A DNA stretch of 64,000 nt from Phaeotremella fagi (Eukaryota; Basidiomycota; Tremellomycetes; Tremellales; Phaeotremellaceae): positions 1,116,001-1,180,000 of the forward strand of contig BCHU01000003.1 in NCBI GenBank assembly GCA_001599715.1, in the 5' to 3' direction. Position numbers and translations under genes: made by a program. The notes under the pieces were generated by a model. That model ran no database searches and was not told where the DNA came from. It saw only the letters and a program-made list of their open reading frames with translations. This document shows, in pieces, positions 46,317 to 55,858 of the stretch; positions within the stretch are counted from its first letter, which is position 1; each line of letters starts with the position of its first letter.

Positions 46317-46868
46317 GAGGATAAAGAAGACGGGTGTTCAAAGGATGTCTAGTTGAGGTTAGGAAACGGCTATTTGAGAATCTGTGGAGAGTGGTCAGAT
46401 ACAGTACGAGTAAGGTTTCTAGTAGTGGTCGTTCATAGGTTATGGATGTATTTCAGTGGATAGGATACTTGTCCCACGTAGCCACTCACTGTCATTTTCA
46501 TGGCCGAAGGGCGAACGTCATCAATTCCAACGGCACAGGAATTTTAATTTGTTACTTTGTCTTGTTTTGTCAACAAATTATTATCAATTTGATATTCATC
46601 TTTTAACATTTTCTCTCGTACCATTGATTAATCTCACTGGAAAGAATGAAGTGATAGGTCAGATCTAGATCTGTTATCTTCTTATCTGTGTATATAATCT
46701 TCAAGAAAATCGTTCGATCGTCTCACTTCCTACTTACCTCCCTCGGTCATCCGGATACTTACAACTACACAATCAACACCATCCTCAACTTCATTCACGT
46801 TCAAAATACCAAATATTCAAATCCCAAACGCGTCTACATCACTATCGCTTGAACCCAAAGTAGCCGCC

Positions 46869-49822
46869 ATGTCAAGTCCCCAAGGAATTGGACGTTTTCC
46901 AGATGACAACAACGCTCAGATCGAGACCGAAGCTAAAAGAAGGAAAGGAGCTGTAAGTCTTACCTCTTCTGACATGCGTTCGTACTGACAAAATCGCTCC
47001 CGACCAAACAGAGAGCTTGCGATATATGTAGAAAAAAGAAGATTCGCTGTGATGGTCCCATGACTTCTGCTAGTGCTTCAAGTGTGTTTGATGTTTTTCT
47101 TTCTTCTAGGTTCAGATTACTAATCAATTCATGATAGAATGCGCAAATTGTCAAGAATACAACCTGGACTGTACCTATGTAATGCCTGCTACCCGTAGAG
47201 GTCCACCCAAGGGGTAAGCTGTTTTTACGTCGGAATACTGACTTTAGATATATCGATACGCTGGAACAACGGTGTGGTCGACTGGAACGACTTTTGCATC
47301 AGATTCATCCTGGAGTCGATTTCACTTCATCAGTAGGACCACCACTGGATAAAGATGAATTCGATTTAACGAATTATCAAGCGATATTGCAATCTTTGAA
47401 AATCCCTCCTTATCCAGCTGTTAAACCGTTTACGCTTCCCCATCCACATTCACATTCATATTCACATCCCCATTCTCATTCTTCGACAACCGACGCATCA
47501 CCTGCTGGAAGTTCACCTGCGGTTCCAATTCTTTCAGCAACCAACATCTCACTGTGTCGGGACGACAGCACCCCAAACCCTAATCCTGAAGAACTAGTCG
47601 AACAAGAGATGCAAGTAGCCATGAGAAGTTTGGCGGTCAAAGATCAAGATTGGAGATTCCATGGTAAAGCCTCTGGTGCCCATTTATTCCATACAGTGAA
47701 CGATTTGAAATATCTACCATCATCAAATTCGAATAACAGCAGTTTGTCATTTTTGGAGGGTTTAGAAACCATGAAAAGAAAACGATATTGGAGTCTTACT
47801 GAATGGGAAAAATCAATTGGATTGGAAGGGGTGACGCCGATCGATTATTCCATTTGGCCAGATGATGGTTTGGACATACAACTGATTGACGCTTATTTCG
47901 AACATATCAATGCGACTTTACCACTACTGAACAATATCATTTTCCGTCAACAGTACAATTCAGGTTTACATCGTTCAAGTCACGAATTCGCCGCTGTCTG
48001 TTTGATGGTTTTCGCGAATGGTGCGAAATTTGTTTCGGATCCAAGAGTACTTTGGCCAATTGATGTCGCTATTTCAGAAGAAGGCAAAAAGAATCTACAA
48101 TTAGATGCAGACGAGACCTTACAATATTCATCTGGTTACAAATATCTACGAGAATTATTGAAAATGGGAAAATCCTGGTTGAAAGGACCAGTTTTAATGG
48201 ATCTTCAAGTCCAAGTTTTGATTTGTGCATTTCTTTTAGGTAGCACTATACCTCATTTGCCTTGGATAGCTTCTGGTGTTGGTCTACGATCAGCTCAAGA
48301 AATGGGAATCCACGTCAGATCGACTTTAGTTCATGCGGATCCAATCGAGAGGGCTCATTTGAATAGGGCTTTTTGGTGCTTATACCACATTGATCGAATT
48401 AGTTGTGCTGGAATCGGAAGATCTGTCGCGTTACAGGACGCAGACTTCGATGCTGATTATCCTTTACCTGTAGACGATGAATATTGGGATACAGGGGATT
48501 TGGAAACCGATTTTAAACAACCTGAAAACGTCGAACCTAGGATATCTGGATTTATTCATTTATTGAAACTCGATCATATCATTGGAGCTGTCCTACGTAC
48601 GATTTACGCCATTAACAAACCGTCGGAACAAAGGGGTGACACGGTTGCTCAAAGAGCTATCGTTGTGGAGCTGGATTCAGCACTCAATTCATGGGCTGAT
48701 AGTATACCTGATAATCTGCGTTGGGATCCACAGAAACTCGATCAGAAAGCGTTTGAACAATCAGCCATTCTTTATGCTCATTTCTATTATACCCAAATTT
48801 TGATTCATCGTTCGTTCATCCCGACACCGAATTCACCTACGTCAACTGGACCACCTTCACTAGCGATTTGTTCCAACGCTTCCAGGTCAATTTCAAACAT
48901 CCTCGACGTGATGTTGAAACGTGGACGCAAAAATAATACACCCCCCGGTCAGATCATTAACATCTCGTTCTTACTTCCTGCGTTGACCGCTGCGGTGGTA
49001 TTGTTGATCTCAGTCCATCTTGGTAAATTACGTCAGAACGAATCAGTGAAAGCTTTGGCGGACGTTAAGAAATGTATTGAAGCTACCAAAGACATGGAAG
49101 TGCTTTGGAGACAAGCTGGTAAAATGACTGACATTTTACGAGAGTTGAGTAGAGAAAGTGATAAACCAAAGGCCAAAATTGATAGTCTCGACAACAACAA
49201 TAACGTCAACGTTAATGAAAATCAAACGGTTTACAATTACGGCTTAAAACGAACCAATGATGTTAGAGATTTCGATTGGTCGGGTAGTGGAACTGGATCA
49301 CTTAGTAAATCACTGAGTGGGTCATCACAACCGGTTTCACACGAACGTTCAATGGAAATACCAGCGCGGTTACCGACTCCACCAAGAGTCTTTGGATCGG
49401 GTCCATATACTTCACCAAAATATGCGAATCCAATTGGAACGATTCCGATCTCTGGATCTGATATTCTCGATAATCAAAATCAGCCCCAAGATCAATTTGA
49501 TTTCAATCAAAATTTCTATCAAGTACCGATAGATAATGGTTATTTCCAATATCCGACCCAACCACCTGTTACCCAACAATCGATGTACTCAGAAGCAAAT
49601 TTCAACAATCCTATACTTAATTCGAATCCTCTCGAAGCATTTTATACGGATTACGGGCTGGGTAATTTCGATTTCAATAATGTTGGTACTGTTGATGGGG
49701 AGAATGATATCTGGACACAGCTTTTCGCTGGGTTACCGTGAGTTCAGACTTGATTTGATATGTAAGATTTAATGCTAATCGCCTGTCATAGAACTTCTTC
49801 TCACGGTTGGAACAATCAATAG
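46869..49822 (+). CDS. Zn2Cys6 transcription factor with fungal-specific domain
   Basis: Exons 46869..46952, 47012..47081, 47138..47213, 47248..49737, 49792..49822 give 916 residues. The zinc cluster is built from three exons: Cys31, 34, 41 (ACDICRKKKIRC), then Cys53, 56, 63 (KCANCQEYNLDC). A linker and coiled coil follow (YIDTLEQRCGRLERLLHQI). The fungal_trans domain spans about 260-480 (LIDAYFEHINATLPLLNN, LICAFLLGSTIPHLPWIASG, RAFWCLYHIDRISCAGIGRS). This is the XlnR/xylanolytic-regulator-like layout. The His/Ser-rich segment near residue 125 and the Asn/Gln/Tyr-rich tail may be activation regions. A final intron 49738..49791 replaces a read-through stop with PTSSHGWNNQ; both ends are possible. 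Confidence 0.88.
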
Positions 49823-49996
49823 ATATAGAATGTCGAAGCTAAGGACTGTCTCGAGACTGTTTCTGTAGTTTTACTGAGGATTTAGACTTTATAATACATA
49901 TCACCAATTATAACATGTACAGTACATTATCAACATGCAACCGTTCGCTTTTCTACTGAATACTCGTACATTGTCAACAACATCCAATCTCTCGTA

Positions 49997-52349
49997 TCAG
50001 CTCTCTTCATCAACTGCAAACACATTCCCTCGTTTTCGATGTAAAACCCACAAAGTCACAGCAGGGACGAATAACGTGATCAAATAAACGATGAAAACGA
50101 TCACCAAAGGTAAATCAAGATCTAACATTGCGAACATTGCAGAATAACTGTAAATGAATCCATCTGGAGTGAGGTTAATTGATTGTTCACCGATATCGAG
50201 TAAGCCCAGAAGACTGAGCAAGAAACCTGAAGCTAGGATTGTACCGTTGATGATCCAGTGGGAGGGACCGTGGAATTTATACCATATCATGGATCGTATG
50301 GCGCAGAGTATCAAGACGCATCCCTGAAGTGTGATTAGAGCTACGATGAAATGGAAGTTGGAGGTGACCTACCGCAGCTGGATATAGCCATAGGATACCA
50401 CTGAAAGCTTCTCTCAGAGGTTCCAAGATAATTTCTAATACCAAATCACCAGCTTCGTCACGTAGATGATCACGGATCGTGTGATTATTCGTCCAGAGGT
50501 TGTCAATGTTATCGAGAGCTTGTAAAGCCGAATAAACTTCATCACTGAGCTTGATCCCGTAGCTCTGAACACTTCCAGTCAGATAGATGAAGGGAAATTA
50601 GGATAAACGTACGCTAGTCGTTTGTAGCATGATCTGACCGAGATATTGGATTGCCACTACCACGGCATCATGAGTTGGTTCGGTGGTGTTGAGATAACTA
50701 GTCAGAAGATCTATTTCTTCAGAATAGGAGGGCTCTAAATTTAACCTTCCTAGATAAGAAATTGTCTGCAGTTGTTGTGCATGACTTGGAATAGTTCCGT
50801 TAAGTAACAAACCGAATGTTGCGTTGAAATCCTCTCCAACTGAAATGATACCATATCCAAAGGAGAGAACTATGATCGTGTTCTAATTTGGTTATTGAGA
50901 ACTATTCGATAATAGTGTGCTTACCACCATAGCGGAGATGAAAAGAAGGAGGATGAAATGAAGTGGGAAATGGATTGCTTCCCAAAAAAAGCCTCTTCTT
51001 AGACCTATCGTTTCGTTGGGTTTGAAGTCTGCGAACAGGAAAAACCAGAGGATAAACATTATACCGACAGCTGAAGTTGTAGGTCGATTAGTGCCTCGTG
51101 AAGATTTGCTTTTTGGGACCCACTCATAAAAGCTTGACCATAGGTTGACGAGTCTGAGGCATTCAATCCTGAGATAGTGTTGTTGAATGCTTTGACGATA
51201 TTGATGAAACCCTCGCCCCTGCGATCGAACGTCAGCTATTTAATGGAGAATAAATTCGACTTACAGAATGATCAGCGTAAAAGCGCAATACCGCATAGCC
51301 AAAGCATCGACTCTCAACGAATGATGTCTAGAGCGAAAAGCTCTAATCCCAACTCCAATAATCTCAATACCAATTCCAAGGTAGAAGAAAAAGTTCTTGA
51401 CAATCACCAGATCATAACTTCTCGCTGGGATCGCGATGGCGATAATGGTAAGTATGGCTGAGATACTGATTGTGATCAAGGGGATCAAAAACGCTTTAAT
51501 CGTTCGAGAGGATTTGTGACTCAGCCAAGAGCCTTGGGTCAGTTGTGTTCAATTGCTTTAACTTACAGACGACGTATTGAACGATAAGAAGTGCTCTGGA
51601 TATAGCAAAAGCTATGAGCACAGTGGTAAAACTTTCCGCTGCCGCCACTACAAGATTCTCAGCGCCGCTAATATACATGAGTTCCAACTCACGATTATAT
51701 GTAATTTCTTTATCAGATATTCCAGATATGTAAGCTGGATCCTGAATCCTATTAGTATCCCAATTCCCACTCGCCGCTCCCATATAAATGAAAACTCCAA
51801 GTTGAAGGACTTTGATGAATCGATGCCAGACGTCTTCGGCTTGAAATCTAACGTCGTAATGGATTTGTGAAACCCAAACCCAGAAGATTACCACGAAATA
51901 ACTATTGGATCAGATTTGTTCATGTTGGAAACGTACGAAAGGAAACTTGGAATGGCGGCCGGTATATCCAATTCATGGGTACTGGTGAAAGAAGATAGGA
52001 CGGCTGCGACCACTAAATCTGATTTGATTAGTTCAGAGCGCGCAACCTGAAGTACCGTAAAACAGTGTCAACCATTCAGTAGCCATTTGTTCCTCCTTCA
52101 ACCATGGTCCATTGACATCGCTCAAAGGTCTTCTGAGTGCAGGTAAAAAGCGTGGAGATTTTTTGTACGCTCCTGAAATTGAAACATGGTGTGGGGTTGC
52201 AGGCACGACATGATTGGATTCAAAGCCGAGTTGTTTCGTTCTACCGACACTTGAGCTGTCATCACGGACTTTACCTACTTTTCCAGATCGTTTTGTGTAC
52301 CAGAAGACTCTAAAGGGTGAGGTATGGATTCTGTTAAAGATTCAGACAT
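49997..52349 (-). CDS. LtrA-like multi-pass membrane protein
   Basis: Exons, 5' to 3': 52301..52349, 52056..52172, 51937..52018, 51567..51901, 51265..51532, 51124..51218, 50925..51070, 50613..50882, 50373..50564, 49997..50323; 626 residues. Many hydrophobic helices are present, with the conserved elements of low-temperature-requirement A (LtrA) proteins: ATEWLTLFYDLVVAAVLSSF, VIFWVWVSQIHYDVRF, FGEGFINIVKAFN-type block (L-GEGFINIV) and FILWFFLFADFKPNE. Function in fungi is not established. The first exon is uncertain: splicing from a GTACAC donor at 52300 (128-nt intron) gives an ATG, but the frame is also open upstream of 52172 without a start codon. It is convergent with the Zn2Cys6 factor (174 bp between stops). 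Confidence 0.8.
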
Positions 52350-52529
52350 GATGGTTTGTTGTCAATTTAGATTCATGCGGCTTATTCTGCTGAAGGCTTT
52401 TGGCGGAATCTGTGAACGACAAAAGTACGTATCCCTCACCAAGATGTTCCCAAAGAGGAGTATAATCAATAAAATGCATTCTCGGGTTTATCCCTATCTG
52501 ATTACAACTTTCAATAGCTCTTGCCTACA

Positions 52530-52829
52530 TTACTTAGGATCATCCTCTTTTACATCGCTCATCTGACTGTCGACATCGACATGTTCTGGAGTTTGGGTAG
52601 TAGTGGTTGGCTCACTCTTGGTTGCTGGCTCACTCTCGGTAGGTTTGAACGGCTCACTGGCGGGATGATCGGTGGCAAATTTCGATAAACATTCGTTACT
52701 GCAGAGATGGAAGTTCGTATAGTCTGAACTATTACCGATTTTTCTGGGGGCGATGTAGCGTTCAAGGGGGTCGATGATATTTTGACAGCTGTCGTTGTCG
52801 CATTGTGATTTAGTGTTTTGAACGGACAT
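52530..52829 (-). CDS. Small cysteine-rich (FCS/MYM-like) protein, cluster 2 member D
   Basis: Intronless, 99 residues, start MSVQNTKSQC. One module: C-x4-C (CDNDSCQN), 27 residues, then LCSNECLSKF. The tail from residue ~55 is Thr/Glu/Pro-rich with short repeats (SEPATKSEPTT). It is the first of five minus-strand members that lie head to tail between 52.5 and 55.6 kb. Function unknown; zinc binding inferred from cysteine spacing. Confidence 0.65.
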   Translation of the reverse strand: MSVQNTKSQCDNDSCQNIIDPLERYIAPRKIGNSSDYTNFHLCSNECLSKFATDHPASEPFKPTESEPATKSEPTTTTQTPEHVDVDSQMSDVKEDDPK

Positions 52830-53156
52830 TCTGGTTGTTGAGCGGAAGTGGCTTTTTGATTGTAGTCGGTGAGAAGTCAATAAATGCTTTGTTAAGTGTC
52901 GTAGCACTTGTACTTGCACTTGACGCCCTTTGTGCTTGGAGCTTCTTATTGCAGTCGATATTTCTTCTGGTACTTTCTACAGATTTCAGAAGGCCACGAC
53001 ATAATCTAATTGCATCACCTTTTCTGCAGACAAATACAAATTCATCCCAATTCTTCTCTACGATATAACAGTACTACGCTTGATACAGATGTAAATACAT
53101 GAAAGCAAATTTCCACTACCCCTCGACCCATTCAAGCATTTCCCAAGAACATCCTG
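52830..53156. other. Spacer between cluster 2 members D and E
   Basis: Upstream region of member D. No gene or repeat is supported. Confidence 0.35.
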
Positions 53157-53708
53157 TTATGTCGCCGAACTATTGGCGGAATGTTGCGAGTACCATTCTC
53201 CATAGTTTGTTTGAGTATAAGTTCCATCCCCATTGAACACTCTTACAGAATCGGAAGCCCTCAAACCATACGCCTGATGATGTGATCCTCGACATCCTTC
53301 ACAACAAAAATTGTAAGGGGTTTCTGAATGTTCTGTCCCTCCCTCTTCTAAAAAGAATAGTTGAGATTTGATTTGATCAGTCCTCATCTTATTGTCGCAG
53401 CCAACCCCATCGCAGCCATAGAGGGGAGCATCTGTTTGTGGAACAGTCCATGGATCTTTGTCTACCTGATCACCTTGGGTGACAATGATGTCGTTGGCTC
53501 CGATCGAAGTGATTCTGTGACTGAGATTATGGTGGAATTGGGTCTGACACTGGGGAGAACAGAACGAAAGATCGCGAGGACTACCATCGACCATGACACT
53601 GGAGTGATACACAAATTCCATTGAGTCTTTTTGGGTTTGACAGGAGTGAGAATCACATTTCTTCAACGGGACTGACATGGTGGCGGATGTTGTAGGTGTC
53701 AAGGACAT
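53157..53708 (-). CDS. Small cysteine-rich protein with two modules, cluster 2 member E
   Basis: Intronless, 183 residues from ATG 53708 (MSLTPTTSATMSVPLKKC); a second in-frame ATG (53678, MSVPLKK) matches the family start better. Two modules in tandem: CDSHSC ... SFCSPQCQTQF and CDGVGC ... NFCCEGCRGSHH. Both use the x4 spacing in the first pair and 26-30 residues between pairs. The duplication inside one protein, next to single-module genes, suggests growth by unequal exchange. The aromatic strand (EFVYHS, QLFFLEE) between pairs is kept. Confidence 0.68.
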   Translation of the reverse strand: MSLTPTTSATMSVPLKKCDSHSCQTQKDSMEFVYHSSVMVDGSPRDLSFCSPQCQTQFHHNLSHRITSIGANDIIVTQGDQVDKDPWTVPQTDAPLYGCDGVGCDNKMRTDQIKSQLFFLEEGGTEHSETPYNFCCEGCRGSHHQAYGLRASDSVRVFNGDGTYTQTNYGEWYSQHSANSSAT

Positions 53709-54069
53709 ACTGTATCCTGGTTCAAATTGAGTAAGGTAGAAAGCAAGAATAGAAGGCAAGTGTTCGTTTGCCTCGAATCAACCTTTCATGCGACGCATGC
53801 CTTCTGTCCGCTCCACATTGAATACAATATCACTGCAATAATGTGGGTAAAAATATGCATTTCGCTCCAACGTCTTCCCTCATCGAAGGCACAGCTTCAG
53901 TTGTGTTGGAGACTTGTGGCAAAGCGAAATTCTTCCATGAATGGATGCAGTGAATGTATGGTCTACATCTGTTATGCATTAATTCGTGACATTCTGATCT
54001 ATAGAATTACCATTCCCCCAGCCCCTTCCTACTTCTGAATCCAATAATTTAACCCCCTTATGAACCTTT
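53709..54069. other. Spacer between cluster 2 members E and F
   Basis: No supported gene. The plus-strand ORF 53727..54038 has no motif content and covers the promoter of member E. Confidence 0.35.
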
Positions 54070-54579
54070 TTAGTATCTTCGTGAATGTTCATGACTCTTT
54101 GAGCGTTTGACTGGCACAAGGGCCAAACTCGCTGGACTCGTTGTCGTAGTGACCGTAGTTGTCGTTGTAGTTTTCTTTCTGGCGGTCTTTACAGAAGTCG
54201 TAGTCGTAACCGTAGTGATAGTATCCGACGAAGACATCCCTGAAGGCTGTTCCAAAGCCAAAACCAAAGCTTTTTCTTTAGCCATTTCCTCCATATCAGC
54301 ATGAAGTCTTAGGCAGCCTTCACTACAGAAAGCCAATCTTTCTTGATTTATAGAATCGGGAGAAGGAATCGCGTAATATTCGAATTCACCGTAAGAATTT
54401 CGTGTTTCGCAGATCGTACATTTTTCGGTTTCAGTTTTGAGTTTGAAGGATTTTTGACAGCTTCGACTACAGAAAATCATTGGAGAACGGGTAGGATCAT
54501 TTGGAAAACCAAAATATTCAAAAAGGTTTAGAGCGCTTTCGCGTTTATCGCAATTGTAACAACTTTGAAATGAAGGCAT
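54070..54579 (-). CDS. Small cysteine-rich protein with two modules, cluster 2 member F
   Basis: Intronless, 169 residues, start MPSFQSCYNC. Two modules with x2 first pairs: CYNC ... MIFCSRSCQKSF and CTIC ... AFCSEGCLRLH, each with 26-27 residues between pairs. An acidic helix follows, then a long Thr/Val/Lys run (TTVTTTTSVKTARKKTTTTT, about residues 120-150) and a basic end KRSKSHEHSRRY. The basic tail could bind nucleic acid or act as a nuclear signal (inference). The Thr-rich run is encoded by a near-repetitive stretch that could vary in length between strains. Confidence 0.68.
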   Translation of the reverse strand: MPSFQSCYNCDKRESALNLFEYFGFPNDPTRSPMIFCSRSCQKSFKLKTETEKCTICETRNSYGEFEYYAIPSPDSINQERLAFCSEGCLRLHADMEEMAKEKALVLALEQPSGMSSSDTITTVTTTTSVKTARKKTTTTTTVTTTTSPASLALVPVKRSKSHEHSRRY

Positions 54580-54756
54580 GGTTTGAGTAGAGTTAACAAA
54601 AAAAGATCCGAGACTTGATACTGAGTATTCATATATGTACCAATAAAAATCGTTCGGAATTAATTCTCAGAAGCTACGGTGCGATATATTCTGTATGCCT
54701 TCCAAATATTAAAATTTAGCATTTTCCGATAAGCTCCAATTTGGTCCCCTACCAGT

Positions 54757-54996
54757 CTATTTAGCATCGTCTAAAATTTCAGTCTTTGTCTTACCAGCTC
54801 GAACAACTTCGTCACGACTGTCGAAATCAATTGGTGTGGAGAATGCCGTTTCTTTACAGGCGGAAGAACAGAAGAAACGTTCAGATCTCCCGGTATCGGT
54901 GTAATCAATAAGATACAATGAGAATTTAGTTGTTCCACTCCCTCTCCCACATGAACTACAAGTATGAATTGATTTATTAGTGGTCGTCGAGCTCAT
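54757..54996 (-). CDS. Small cysteine-rich (FCS/MYM-like) protein, cluster 2 member G
   Basis: Intronless, 79 residues, the shortest and clearest member, start MSSTTTNKSIHTCSSC. One module: C-x2-C (CSSCGRG), 26 residues containing FSLYLIDYTD, then FFCSSACKETAF. Little sequence lies outside the module, so this may be the minimal functional unit. It starts with MS like most members and lies 178 bp from member F, same strand. Confidence 0.68.
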   Translation of the reverse strand: MSSTTTNKSIHTCSSCGRGSGTTKFSLYLIDYTDTGRSERFFCSSACKETAFSTPIDFDSRDEVVRAGKTKTEILDDAK

Positions 54997-55281
54997 TTTG
55001 AATGCTAATGCAGGTATGAGAAAGTTCTGAGGGGTGTACTTTTTTTTTTTCTATGCCCCTCCGTCTTCGATGTCTCTGATACAAAAACTTGATTGAAACT
55101 CCGAACCCAAGAGTTATCTTCATTTGTGGAGCACTTACAGAAGGACTTCTGAAAGAAGTAGCTAACTTCACAGTATCATCCCACTACACACGTGCATTAC
55201 TCCATCAGACTACATACATCAAACACATTACAAGGTACCTATATCACCTCCATACCCATATCACCTTCCCCATCCCTCGTA

Positions 55282-55620
55282 CTATGGAGCTTCACCTTTA
55301 TCACCTTTATCGGGAGAGTTCGATTCACCACCCTTAGTGGCAATTTCAGTTTTGCCACCCCCGATTTGACTTTCTTCTGTTTGAGCTGTATCGGTATCTG
55401 TTGGTTTCTTATCACCTTCGTTTGATTTGAGACTACTTTGAGTGTGTTGAGGACCATAGCATTCAACAATACCCATACAACGGATGGAACAAACATCGTA
55501 CTCTACCATTGAACGCGGACCGAAAATGGCATATTTATGCCACGGTTGGTACCGGATTTCTGAGGAGCTTTCTGTCCCACACCCAGCGCAGGTTTTGTTA
55601 GTTGAGCCTTGGGTTGACAT
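55282..55620 (-). CDS. Small cysteine-rich (FCS/MYM-like) protein, cluster 2 member H
   Basis: Intronless, 112 residues, start MSTQGSTNKTCAGC. One module: C-x2-C (CAGCGTE), 29 residues containing HKYAIFGP, then DVCSIRCMGIVEC. The rest is polar and rich in K, G, E, S and D (disordered), ending SPDKGDKGEAP. It is the last member before the glucosyltransferase gene. Function unknown. Confidence 0.62.
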   Translation of the reverse strand: MSTQGSTNKTCAGCGTESSSEIRYQPWHKYAIFGPRSMVEYDVCSIRCMGIVECYGPQHTQSSLKSNEGDKKPTDTDTAQTEESQIGGGKTEIATKGGESNSPDKGDKGEAP

Positions 55621-55858
55621 TAGTTTGCTATTGAATTATGATTTGTTGATAAGTATTGGATTGGAGTTGGTTGTTGTGAAGAGAAAAAACTTCAAGGGAA
55701 TTCTAGACTTTATAGCATTTCTTTGCTAGTGATATCCTTTCACGACAATCCTTTTACGACAGCGACCTTTGTCTTCAGTCAAAAGTTGGAGAATCCTTTG
55801 ACGATTGCACATACGTCATTTGATACTATCAAAACAATATATGCCATGCATGATTTCA

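Larger units (their letters stand above)
43795..46500 (+). repeat. Tandem array of three 0.75-1-kb gene-bearing units
   Basis: Start codons lie at 44154, 45114 and 45876. Flanks repeat as well as the genes. Upstream blocks are similar at about 43795 and 44820 (TTGCCCG then AAAGCAGGTG), and TGATGTCATC, a CRE-like element, occurs at 43909 and 44907. A GCTGTTTAAAAGTGGTAT block precedes the first two genes, and a shorter version precedes the third. After each gene a GGTCGTTCATAGGT block occurs (about 44706, 45650, 46427), followed by GCCGAAGGG. The third unit lacks the upstream ~140 bp. This accounts for the gene-free gaps 43601..44153, 44631..45113, 45543..45875 and part of 46317..46868, in which I see nothing else. 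Confidence 0.85.

Noticed and set aside
47294..49741. 815-codon ORF taken as a complete transcription factor
   Set aside because: The zinc cluster lies in three upstream exons that join in frame; the ORF start is an internal non-ATG codon.
55089..55729. Plus-strand ORFs opposite cysteine-rich member H
   Set aside because: They mirror the coding strand of a family member and show no conserved pattern.
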